Part shown: piece after piece, positions 1 through 6,215 of the stretch
How the letters are laid out: the number at the start of each line of letters is the position of its first letter
Position numbering within the stretch: position 1 is the stretch's first letter
Assembly: GCA_018715025.1 (NCBI GenBank)
Contig: DVMK01000164.1
Span: 1 to 20,806 of the forward strand
From: Candidatus Caccousia avistercoris
GTDB taxonomy: Bacteria; Bacillota; Clostridia; Oscillospirales; Acutalibacteraceae
Length of the DNA: 20,806 nt
Direction of reading: 5' to 3'
Position numbers and translations under genes: made by a program
The notes under the pieces: model-generated
Told to the model about the DNA's origin: nothing
The model's database searches: none
What the model saw: only the letters and a program-made list of their open reading frames with translations

Positions 1-5
1 TTTTG

Positions 6-26
6 AAAAAGTTTGATCAAAACTTT
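6..26 (-). terminator. Possible AT-rich terminator or dispersed repeat after the exporter operon
   Basis: Positions 8-14 (AAAGTTT) and 20-26 (AAACTTT) are perfect inverted repeats around a 5-base loop, about 45 bases after the stop codon of the last exporter gene. Read on the minus strand, the second arm runs into a short T-run. The stem is AT-only apart from one G-C pair, so it would be a weak terminator. The window ends here and the full element cannot be seen. From memory, similar AAGTTTTGATCAAACTTTTT-like strings recur between genes in gut Clostridia; this is recollection, not a search result. Confidence 0.35.
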
Positions 27-69
27 ATACTTTTGCTTTTTGGCAGCTTTTACAACTGACAAAACAGCC

Positions 70-1917
70 TCATCCCGCCGCCTGCGTGCTGCGGAGCAGG
101 CGGGCCGAGGCTTCCTCCTCAAACTGGCGGCGGTACAGGTCGTGGTAGTAGCCCTTTTGCCGCAGCAGCTGGTCGTGGGTGCCCTGCTCCACAATCTTCC
201 CGTCCCGCACCACCAGGATCATGTCCGCCTGGCGGATGGTGGAAAGCCGGTGGGCAATGAGGAAGGAGGTGCGGCCGTGCAGAAGGCGCTCTGTGGCCTG
301 CTGGATGAGCTGTTCCGTCTGGGTGTCGATGGAGGAGGTGGCTTCGTCCAGCACAAAGATCCGCGGGTCGGCCAGCACGGCGCGCGCAAAGGAGATGAGC
401 TGCTTTTCCCCGGTGGAAAGCCGGTCGCCGCCCTCGCCTACGCTGCTCTGGTAGCCGTTTTCCAGCTTGGCGGCCACCTGGTCGGCAGAGACGGCCTCCG
501 CCGCGGCCATTACCTCCTGGTCGGTGGCGTCCAGTTTGCCGTAGCGGATGTTCTCCATCACCGTGCCGGAAAACAGGTGGGGGCTCTGCAGCACATAGCC
601 GATGCTGCTGTGCAGCCAAAGCTGGCTGCGCTCCCGGTAATCCCGGCCGTCAATGAGGATGCGCCCAGCGGTGGGCTCGAAGAAGCGGCAGGCCAGGTTC
701 ACCAGGGTGCTTTTGCCCGCCCCCGTCTCACCCACAATGGCCACGGTGGAACCGGCGGGGATTTTCAGGTTGAAGTGGCTCAGCACGTCCTCGTTCCCGT
801 CCGGGTAGCGGAAGCTTACGTCCTGGAATTCAATGTCGCCCCGGATCGGTTCCCAGTTTTCCCGCTTGGGCTCAAACACGGTGCCGTACTTTTCCACCAC
901 CTGGGGCGTGTCCTGAACGAGGGGCTCCTGCTCCAGCAGGCCCATGACGCGCTCGATGTTGGCCTGCAGCGAGAGAATGTCCGCAATGTTGCGGGCAATC
1001 TGCTGAATGGGCTCGAACACGCCCACCGCGTAGGAGGTGAAGGCGGAAAGGGTGCCGATGAGCAGGGTGCCGGAAAGCACCATAGAGCCGCCCCGGGCCA
1101 GCACAATGGCCGTGGTGAGCGAACTGAAGAACATGACCAGGGGAATGTACACGGCGCTGAGCCGCGCCGCCCGCACCGAGGCGGCCTTCATGTCCTGGGT
1201 GACCTCTTCAAATTCCCGGCTGTTCTGCTCTTCAATCACCAGGGTTTTCGAGGTGCGCGCCCCCATAATCCCCTCGTTGTAGGCGCTGGTAATGCGGGAA
1301 TTCATCTTCCGCACCCGCCGGTTCCATTTCAGAATCCTCTCCTGAAACCAGGAGGTGAGCAGGGCGATGACCGGCACAATAAGGATGACGGCCACCGCCA
1401 GCCCCGGGTTCAGCAGGAACATGGCCACGAACACCCCCAGCACGTAGGAAAGGGCCCACAGCACGTCGAACACGTTCCAGGCCAGCATGCTGGCAATGCG
1501 GTTGGTGTCGCTCATAATGCGGGAAAGCAGGTACCCCACCGGCGTCACGTTGTAGTACGACAGCGAAAGGGTCTGCAGGTGTACAAAGCAGGCCCGCTTC
1601 ATGTCTTTGCCCAGGTTCATCTCAAGCCGCATGGCGCCCCGGGCGAACACAATGGTGGCCAGGGTCTGGGCGGTGATGACCGCCGCGTACACCAGCGCGA
1701 ACAGGGGAAGGCCCGCCAGGGTGCGCTGTTCAATGAAGTTGTCAATGGCGTACCGCTGGAACAGGGGCAGGGCAATGTCCACCGCGGCGCAGAACAGGTT
1801 GAACGCCAGCACCAGCAGCAGAGTCTTTTTGTAGGGGCGCAGGAAGGGGAACAGCTTTTTCCAGGCGGCCCATTCAAAGGATTTGGTATATTCTTGATCG
1901 TCGCGGCCCATAGCCAT
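70..1917 (-). CDS. Heterodimeric ABC exporter subunit, consensus Walker B half (BmrD-like)
   Basis: This is a half-size ABC exporter of 615 residues. An N-terminal membrane domain of about six segments (residues 30-320) is followed by a nucleotide-binding domain. Visible motifs are Walker A GETGAGKST (396-404), the Q-loop glutamine at 444, signature LSTGEKQ (500-506), Walker B VLDEATS with catalytic E525, and the switch histidine H556. The signature departs from LSGGQ, while Walker A/B and the catalytic glutamate are intact. The upstream partner shows the opposite pattern, as expected for a heterodimer of the BmrCD, LmrCD or TM287/288 type, which exports drugs, lipids or peptides. The ATG at 1917 is preceded by AAGGAGGG at about 9 bases; an in-frame ATG two codons later is an alternative. 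Only 21 bases separate it from the upstream subunit, so the two are co-transcribed. The substrate is unknown. Confidence 0.95.
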   Translation of the reverse strand: MAMGRDDQEYTKSFEWAAWKKLFPFLRPYKKTLLLVLAFNLFCAAVDIALPLFQRYAIDNFIEQRTLAGLPLFALVYAAVITAQTLATIVFARGAMRLEMNLGKDMKRACFVHLQTLSLSYYNVTPVGYLLSRIMSDTNRIASMLAWNVFDVLWALSYVLGVFVAMFLLNPGLAVAVILIVPVIALLTSWFQERILKWNRRVRKMNSRITSAYNEGIMGARTSKTLVIEEQNSREFEEVTQDMKAASVRAARLSAVYIPLVMFFSSLTTAIVLARGGSMVLSGTLLIGTLSAFTSYAVGVFEPIQQIARNIADILSLQANIERVMGLLEQEPLVQDTPQVVEKYGTVFEPKRENWEPIRGDIEFQDVSFRYPDGNEDVLSHFNLKIPAGSTVAIVGETGAGKSTLVNLACRFFEPTAGRILIDGRDYRERSQLWLHSSIGYVLQSPHLFSGTVMENIRYGKLDATDQEVMAAAEAVSADQVAAKLENGYQSSVGEGGDRLSTGEKQLISFARAVLADPRIFVLDEATSSIDTQTEQLIQQATERLLHGRTSFLIAHRLSTIRQADMILVVRDGKIVEQGTHDQLLRQKGYYHDLYRRQFEEEASARLLRSTQAAG

Positions 1918-1938
1918 GGGGTAAAGTCCCTCCTTCTG

Positions 1939-3756
1939 TCATTCCTCCAGGGCGGCGCGGTCGGCGCTGCTCATCTGGATATCGTAAATTTCCCGGTAAA
2001 TCCCGTTGTGCTGCAGCAGCTCCTCATGGGTGCCCAGCTCTGCCACCCGGCCCTTGTCCAGCACCAGGATCTGATCCGCCTGCATGAGGGTGTTGATCCG
2101 GTGGGAGATGAGGATGACGGTGGCGCTGCCCTTGGCGCTGTGCAGGGAGGCGCGGATCTGCGCGTCGGTCTCCGCGTCCACTGCGGAGAGGGAGTCGTCA
2201 AAAATCAGGATGGGGGCGTCCTGCATGAGGGTGCGGGCAATGGCCACCCGCTGCTTCTGCCCGCCGGAAAGGGTCACGCCCCGCTCGCCCACAATGGTGT
2301 CGTAGCCCTCGGCAAATTCCAGAATGGCGTCGTCCACATGGGCGGTTCCGGCGGCGCCCCGCACCTCCTCCATGGTGGCGCCGGGGCGCACCGCCGCAAT
2401 GTTTTCCCGTATGGTGCGGGAAAAGAGGAAGGGCTCCTGCAGCACCATGCCCACGTTCCGCCGCAGGTACGGCCGGCTGACGTCGCGCAGGTCTACCCCG
2501 CCTATGGTGATGCGGCCGCAGTCCGGGGGCAGGTCGTACAGCCGGTTGACCAGGTGCATCATGGTGGACTTGCCGCTGCCCGTGCCCCCCAGCACGGCAA
2601 AGGTTTTGCCGGCGGGAATGGTGAAGCTGATGTCTTTGAGCACCGGCTGCCCCTCGTAGGAAAAGGTTACATGGTCGAACACAATGTCCCGGTCCATGGG
2701 GGGCTGCTGCGCGTTGGGGGGGTCCTGCTCCGGCTCAGAGTCCAGAATGTACGACAGGCGGCTGATGGAAACCCCGGCCTTGCTCATTTCGGAAAGAATG
2801 CGCCCCAGGCCGCGCACAGGCCACACCAGCGAGGAATTGTAGGAGACGAAGGCCAGAAATTCCCCCAGGGTAATCTCCCCGTTCACCGCCGCCCACACGC
2901 CCAGGCACATGACGGTGAGAATCTGCAGGCCGGTGCTCAGGTCGCCCACGCCCCAGTACACGCTCATCAGCTTCCCCAGGCGGATCCACAGCCCGGCAAA
3001 CCGCTGGTTCTTTTTGTCGAACCGCTCCACCTCGTACTTTTCCCGGCCGAAGGCGCGCACCACCCGCACGCCGGTGAGGTTTTCCTGCACGGTGGAGGAA
3101 AGCTCCCCCTCCGCCTCGTCGGCAATGAGGAAGCGCTTGGCGATTTTGGAATAAAAGACGCCCGAGTACAGCAGAATAATGGGCAGGAACCCCGCGGCCA
3201 CCAGCGAGATTTTCCAGTTCATAGAGAACATGATGGCCAGGGAGAACGCCACCAGGAAAACGGTGCGGAACACCTCCAGCATCTGGTTGGTGACGAAGTT
3301 GCGCACCACCTCCACGTCAGAGGTGCACCGCTGGATGATTTCGCCCGTCTGGTGCTTCACGTGCCAGGCGTAGGGCAGCTGCTGAATGTGGCGGAACAGG
3401 GCGTCCCGCAGGGATTTTACAAAGCCCTCAGACCCTTTGGCCGTGCCCATGCGGCTGCCGTAGGTACACAGGCCCGAGCACACGGAAATAAGCAGGATAG
3501 CCCCCGCCGCCAGCAGCAGGGCCGTCATGGGGGGCAGGGCCCGCAGAACCTCCTCCGGCACAAAGCGGGTGAGGGCCTCTGGGAAGGGCTCGCCGCCCAG
3601 CACCGAGTCCACCGTGTACCGCACCACCTGCGGGGTGAGGGACTGGAACACGGTGTTCAGCATGGAGAAAAGCAGCGTGAGGACGAAAATCCACACGTAC
3701 TTTCGCAGAAACCGCCAAATCATGGAAAAATGGCCCTTTTTCTTTTTGGGATTCAC
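1939..3756 (-). CDS. Heterodimeric ABC exporter subunit, degenerate Walker B half (BmrC-like)
   Basis: This is a half-size ABC exporter of 605 residues, first structural gene of the two-gene operon. The membrane domain spans residues 20-325. The ATPase domain has Walker A GGTGSGKST (390-398), Q-loop Q440, a perfect LSGGQ signature (496-500), Walker B LIFDDS and H-loop H552. The catalytic glutamate after Walker B is aspartate (D521). With the partner's altered signature (LSTGEKQ) this forms one degenerate ATP site, while this protein's LSGGQ completes the partner's active site. That is the known design of BmrC/BmrD, LmrC/LmrD and TM287/TM288. The start is GTG at 3756, preceded by AAGGAGG at suitable spacing. 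A terminator and a leader-peptide ORF lie between the promoter and this gene, suggesting attenuation control. A role as a multidrug exporter is inferred. Confidence 0.95.
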   Translation of the reverse strand: MNPKKKKGHFSMIWRFLRKYVWIFVLTLLFSMLNTVFQSLTPQVVRYTVDSVLGGEPFPEALTRFVPEEVLRALPPMTALLLAAGAILLISVCSGLCTYGSRMGTAKGSEGFVKSLRDALFRHIQQLPYAWHVKHQTGEIIQRCTSDVEVVRNFVTNQMLEVFRTVFLVAFSLAIMFSMNWKISLVAAGFLPIILLYSGVFYSKIAKRFLIADEAEGELSSTVQENLTGVRVVRAFGREKYEVERFDKKNQRFAGLWIRLGKLMSVYWGVGDLSTGLQILTVMCLGVWAAVNGEITLGEFLAFVSYNSSLVWPVRGLGRILSEMSKAGVSISRLSYILDSEPEQDPPNAQQPPMDRDIVFDHVTFSYEGQPVLKDISFTIPAGKTFAVLGGTGSGKSTMMHLVNRLYDLPPDCGRITIGGVDLRDVSRPYLRRNVGMVLQEPFLFSRTIRENIAAVRPGATMEEVRGAAGTAHVDDAILEFAEGYDTIVGERGVTLSGGQKQRVAIARTLMQDAPILIFDDSLSAVDAETDAQIRASLHSAKGSATVILISHRINTLMQADQILVLDKGRVAELGTHEELLQHNGIYREIYDIQMSSADRAALEE

Positions 3757-3782
3757 AAAATTCCTCCTTCCTCAAATACACC

Positions 3783-3801
3783 GCGCCCGCACAGCGGGCG
3801 C
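3783..3801 (-). other. Second GC-rich hairpin after the leader terminator
   Basis: GCGCCCGC and GCGGGCGC form a perfect 8-bp stem with a 3-base loop, starting right after the T-run of the leader terminator and ending about 20 bases before the exporter Shine-Dalgarno sequence. It has no T-run of its own on the minus strand. It may shield the 5' end of processed mRNA or compete with the terminator stem, since both contain GCGC-type arms. Its function is inferred only. Confidence 0.6.
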
Positions 3802-3834
3802 AAAAAAGCGCCCCCGGCACTGGCCGGAGGCGCT
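3802..3834 (-). terminator. Intrinsic terminator in the exporter leader (attenuator)
   Basis: On the minus strand, AGCGCCTCCGGC pairs with GCCGGGGGCGCT (one mismatch) around a short loop and is followed at once by six T residues (3802-3807). The only thing upstream on this strand is a 30-codon ORF, and the exporter gene lies downstream, so the terminator sits inside the leader between promoter and structural genes. This is the attenuator position. A C-rich stretch in the last codons of the leader ORF (GCTCCCCCGCC) matches 9 of 11 pairs with the 3' arm of the terminator and could form a competing antiterminator. The same C-run can also pair with GCGGGG just after the ORF stop codon. Confidence 0.85.
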
Positions 3835-3873
3835 GAAAAGCCTGGATCCGCACAAACGTCCCCGCAGTGCAGG

Positions 3874-3966
3874 TTACAGGGCGGGGGAGCAGGGTCTGGC
3901 AGGCAAAGCGGCGCAGCGGCGCAGTGAAAAAGAATGCTTTCTGTTGTAGAACACCTGGGCGATCAT
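3874..3966 (-). CDS. Putative regulatory leader peptide, 30 residues
   Basis: This short ORF runs ATG to TAA. It begins MIAQVFYNRK, continues with a basic, Ser/Arg/Cys-containing middle (HSFSLRRCAA) and ends LPARPCSPAL. AGGAGG (3975-3980) lies 8 bases upstream of the ATG, as good a ribosome-binding site as any in the window. It is the only ORF between the promoter at 4104-4132 and the terminator at 3802-3834. I see no signal peptide or domain. The likely job is cis-regulatory: ribosome position on this ORF would decide whether the terminator forms, as for BmrB upstream of bmrCD in Bacillus subtilis. The sequence does not resemble any leader peptide I know. The Arg/Pro/Cys-rich C-terminus and the C-run coding for Ser-Pro-Ala are candidates for the sensing segment. 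No peptide product has been shown. Confidence 0.7.
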   Translation of the reverse strand: MIAQVFYNRKHSFSLRRCAALPARPCSPAL

Positions 3967-4097
3967 CTTGCCTGCCTCCTTTCTATGGCTGAAATTGAAA
4001 AAGTTTTGTGAACAGTACCGGGCCGGGCCAGGGGGAAAAGCCCCCGCCTGCCGGTTCCATGCCGCATTGTGCCTGGAAAAACAAGCGGCAGGAAAGC
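3967..4097 (-). promoter_or_regulatory. Folded 5' untranslated leader upstream of the leader peptide
   Basis: This stretch of about 130 bases lies between the expected transcription start (near 4097) and the leader-peptide ATG. On the minus strand it can form a long-range helix CCTGCCG/CGGCAGG (4086-4092 with 4047-4053) that encloses TTCCA/TGGAA (74-78 and 55-59 of the 4000s). It is followed by a GGGGG-CTTTT-CCCCC hairpin (4031-4045). The folded block is followed by an AT-rich, probably unpaired, stretch that carries the Shine-Dalgarno sequence. I do not recognise a known riboswitch class in it. It may only stabilise the transcript. Confidence 0.45.
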
Positions 4098-4103
4098 CTT
4101 TTC

Positions 4104-4132
4104 AGTATACAGCGCCTGTTTCGGAAAGTCAA
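4104..4132 (-). promoter_or_regulatory. Sigma-70-type promoter of the exporter operon
   Basis: On the minus strand TTGACT (4127-4132) and TATACT (4104-4109) are separated by exactly 17 bases. Transcription would start near 4097 and give a leader of about 340 bases before the exporter start codon at 3756. A strong constitutive-looking promoter fits control by attenuation rather than by initiation. Its -35 box lies 9 bases from the -35 box of the divergent promoter at 4142-4170. Confidence 0.85.
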
Positions 4133-4141
4133 TAGGATCCA

Positions 4142-4170
4142 TTGCAAAATATTTTTCCGGGCAGTATAAT
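4142..4170 (+). promoter_or_regulatory. Sigma-70-type promoter of the rhomboid-like gene
   Basis: TTGCAA (4142-4147) and TATAAT (4165-4170) are separated by 17 bases. The predicted start near 4177 gives a 5' untranslated region of about 70 bases with GC-rich potential to fold. It is back-to-back with the exporter promoter; the 9 bases between the two -35 boxes contain the palindrome GGATCC. Confidence 0.85.
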
Positions 4171-4245
4171 AAAAGGACCAATTCTCTTCCCCGGCGCGCG
4201 TGCAGGCGGGGACGGGCCCCCGCGCCCACAGAAAGGAGAAATACG

Positions 4246-4887
4246 ATGGATTGGATTGATCGCCTGGAACGGAAGGGGAGGCGGCTGGCCATCCCCAACC
4301 TGATGTTCATTATCTCCGGCGGCATGCTGCTGGTTTATATTTTCAGCCTGATGTTCCCGCAGCTGCAGTCGCTGCTCAGCCTTAACCGGGCCATGCTCTT
4401 TCAGGGCCAGGTGTGGCGGCTCGTCACCTTCCTGTTTATCCCGCCCGCCTCCTCCCCCCTGTGGATCCTGTTCAACCTGTATTTTTACTGCCTGCTGGGC
4501 CGCGCCCTGGAAACCCAGTGGGGCGTGTTCCGGTTCAACCTGTTTTACTTCACCGGCGCTTTGGGGGCCGTTGCGGCGGCGCTTCTCTCCGGGTACGGCA
4601 GCAACAGCTACCTGAACCTGTCTCTGTTTTTGGCCTTCGCCGCCTTTTACCCGGACTACAAGCTTATGGTGTTCTTTTTCCTGCCCATCAAGGTGAAGTA
4701 CCTGGCCGCCGTTGACGTGCTGTTCTTTGTGGTGAGCCTGGTGCTGGGAAGCTGGGCGGACCGGGCGGCCATCCTCATGTCGGTCATCAACGTGATTCTC
4801 TTCTTCGGCGGCAGCGGCCTGAAGCATCTGAAAACCCAAATGGGCTACTGGAAAACCAGAAGGAATTTCCGGAAATATATGAAATAG
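4246..4887 (+). CDS. Rhomboid-like multi-pass membrane protein without visible catalytic dyad
   Basis: The protein has 213 residues and about six hydrophobic segments: roughly 17-37, 58-66 with 72-85, 98-115, 122-136, 140-166 and 176-189. It ends in a basic cytoplasmic-looking tail. The block QGQVWRLVTFLFIP (53-66) resembles the loop region of rhomboid proteins, and the overall size and topology fit the rhomboid superfamily. The active-site GxSG motif of rhomboid proteases is absent: the nearest string is GYGSNSYLN (116-124), and I see no conserved histidine partner. It is more likely an inactive rhomboid-like (Derlin-type) protein than a protease, but this is inference from family knowledge. 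The ATG at 4246 follows AAAGGAG. The acetyltransferase gene begins 41 bases downstream, so the two may form an operon. Confidence 0.8.
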   Translation: MDWIDRLERKGRRLAIPNLMFIISGGMLLVYIFSLMFPQLQSLLSLNRAMLFQGQVWRLVTFLFIPPASSPLWILFNLYFYCLLGRALETQWGVFRFNLFYFTGALGAVAAALLSGYGSNSYLNLSLFLAFAAFYPDYKLMVFFFLPIKVKYLAAVDVLFFVVSLVLGSWADRAAILMSVINVILFFGGSGLKHLKTQMGYWKTRRNFRKYMK

Positions 4888-4928
4888 CGCCTGCGGCCCG
4901 GGCGGGCAGGGCGCGGGGAGGGTATGTT

Positions 4929-5567
4929 ATGCGAGAAGAAGAAAGGCTTTTGTCCGGCGTGCTGTTCTGCCCCGGCGACCAGGAGCTGCGGCGCATCAAG
5001 CTGCGGGCCCACAACCTGTGCACCCAGTACAACAGGACCTTCGAGGACGAAGCCGAAACCCGGCAGCGCATTGTGGGCGAGCTGTTCGGCTCCCTGGGGG
5101 AGGGCAGCTTTTTCCAGGGGCCCATTTTCATCCACTACGGCGTCCACACCTCCATAGGGGTCCGGTTCTTCGGCAACTTCAACCTGACCATTCAGGACGA
5201 CGCCCCCGTTTCCATTGGGGACGACTGCAACTTCGGCCCCAACGTGACCATTGTGACGCCCCTGCACCCCATGCTGCCGGAGGAACGCCGCTGCCTGCAC
5301 GGCAGCGACGGCTCGGAAAAGCGCATGTGCTGGGCCAGGCCGGTGCGCATCGGCGCCAACTGCTGGTTTGGGGCCAACGTGGTGGTGTGCCCCGGCGTCA
5401 CCGTGGGCGAGGGGTGCGTCATCGGCGCGGGCAGCGTGGTCACCAGGGATATTCCCGCCAACAGCTTCGCCGCCGGGAACCCCTGCCGGGTGATCCGCCC
5501 CATTACCGGGCAGGACAGCCTCCGCTTCCGCCCCGAGCTGTGGGGCGACAACAGCCTGCAGTGGTAA
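4929..5567 (+). CDS. Sugar O-acetyltransferase, maltose/galactoside type (left-handed beta-helix)
   Basis: This 212-residue protein belongs to the Maa/LacA/NodL branch of hexapeptide acetyltransferases, which move an acetyl group from acetyl-CoA to a sugar hydroxyl. The N-terminal helical cap (residues 1-55, Mac domain) contains the family-like stretch RAHNLCTQYN. The beta-helix follows, with hexapeptide turns such as SIGDDCNFGPNVTI, RIGANCWFGANVVV and TVGEGCVIGAGSVV. H113 in TPLHPM is the expected catalytic base. GNPCRVIR near 183-190 is the usual C-terminal CoA-binding turn. The ATG at 4929 has GGGGAGGG at good spacing; an ATG five bases earlier is out of frame. It sits downstream of the rhomboid-like gene and ends before a strong terminator. 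The acceptor sugar is unknown; these enzymes are often thought to detoxify surplus sugars. Confidence 0.9.
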   Translation: MREEERLLSGVLFCPGDQELRRIKLRAHNLCTQYNRTFEDEAETRQRIVGELFGSLGEGSFFQGPIFIHYGVHTSIGVRFFGNFNLTIQDDAPVSIGDDCNFGPNVTIVTPLHPMLPEERRCLHGSDGSEKRMCWARPVRIGANCWFGANVVVCPGVTVGEGCVIGAGSVVTRDIPANSFAAGNPCRVIRPITGQDSLRFRPELWGDNSLQW

Positions 5568-5600
5568 GCGGCAGGGGTGAAGCTTTTTCTCACAAAGGAA

Positions 5601-5636
5601 ACGGGCAGACGGCCAAAGACCGCCTGCCCGTTTTTT
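5601..5636 (+). terminator. Intrinsic terminator, probably bidirectional
   Basis: ACGGGCAGACGG pairs with CCGCCTGCCCGT around a 7-base loop (one A-C mismatch on the plus strand, a wobble on the minus strand) and is followed by six T residues on the plus strand. It lies between the stop codons of two convergent genes (acetyltransferase at 5567, SH3 lipoprotein at 5658). On the minus strand the tail is TTTCCTTT, a weaker but plausible terminator. Confidence 0.85.
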
Positions 5637-5657
5637 GTGCTGTCACGCAGGCCCTTT

Positions 5658-6068
5658 TCAGCCTGCCGCCTCCGCCTCCACCAGGGTGGAGTAGTCGGCG
5701 GAAATGTAGCCCTCCACGCTGTTGAAGCGGATCTTCCGCCAGCCCTCGGTGCTGCCTTCCTCTATGTACTCGAATTTCTGCCCTGGCAGCGCGCTGCCAA
5801 TGACGGCAGAGCTTGTGTTGGGCTCCTGCCGCACGTTCAGCGTACTGCCCTGCTGCACGTTTACCACCTGGGCCATCATCACCTTTTCCTCCGGGATGAT
5901 GGGGACCGGAATAAGCGGAATGGAGAATCCTTCCCCGCCGGAGGAGGCCGAAGAGCTGGGCTCCGCCGGCGCAAAGGGATCGGGAGAGGGCTCCCCCTTT
6001 TTCCCGCAGGCTGTAACCCCGGCCGCCAGGCAAAGCGCCAGCGCGGCGCAGACGATCTGTCGTTTCAT
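5658..6068 (-). CDS. SH3-domain lipoprotein
   Basis: The protein has 136 residues. Residues 1-21 are a lipoprotein signal peptide with positively charged start, hydrophobic core and lipobox VTAC; C21 would be lipidated. A Ser/Pro/Glu-rich low-complexity linker follows (about 24-62). The C-terminal part (66-130) is a bacterial SH3 (SH3b/SH3_3) domain, recognisable from VVNVQQGSTLNVRQEP, GQKFEYIEE, GWRKIRF and EGYISADY. Such domains bind cell-wall peptidoglycan or proteins at the cell surface. No catalytic domain is attached, so it is probably an accessory wall-associated lipoprotein. It has its own promoter (6146-6174), no close same-strand partner downstream, and ends against a convergent terminator. 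Confidence 0.85.
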   Translation of the reverse strand: MKRQIVCAALALCLAAGVTACGKKGEPSPDPFAPAEPSSSASSGGEGFSIPLIPVPIIPEEKVMMAQVVNVQQGSTLNVRQEPNTSSAVIGSALPGQKFEYIEEGSTEGWRKIRFNSVEGYISADYSTLVEAEAAG

Positions 6069-6145
6069 AATACTTCCCCACCCTTCCCCTCCCTCAGCGC
6101 GCCGGGCGGTGCGCCCCCGCCGCCGGGGATACGTTTCTACCTTTT

Positions 6146-6174
6146 ATTATACCTGCGCATGTGGAAAAGTACAA
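6146..6174 (-). promoter_or_regulatory. Promoter of the SH3 lipoprotein gene
   Basis: On the minus strand TTGTAC (6169-6174) and TATAAT (6146-6151) are separated by 17 bases, in an AT-rich stretch that stands out from its GC-rich surroundings. It lies 78 bases before the ATG and downstream of the amidohydrolase stop codon, so the lipoprotein is a separate transcription unit. Confidence 0.85.
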
Positions 6175-6215
6175 TGAATTTATTGTAACAATTTTGAGAA
6201 ACTTGTGGAGATCCG

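Noticed and set aside
70..1917. LSTGEKQ signature as evidence of a broken exporter gene
   Set aside because: The partner has the complementary defect and both frames are intact, as in functional heterodimeric exporters.
13..3927. A 1304-residue open frame on the plus strand
   Set aside because: It is antisense to both exporter genes, has no Shine-Dalgarno sequence, is rich in His/Gly/Ala/Val repeats typical of antisense reading of GC-rich genes, and shows no domain.
3963..4325. A minus-strand ORF of 120 residues across the divergent promoters
   Set aside because: It covers both promoters and the start of the rhomboid-like gene, and has no ribosome-binding site and no domain. The short ORF at 3874-3966 has a clear ribosome-binding site instead.
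4987..5592. Several overlapping antisense or out-of-frame ORFs in the acetyltransferase gene
   Set aside because: The real frame shows the complete beta-helix motifs; the others are shadows.
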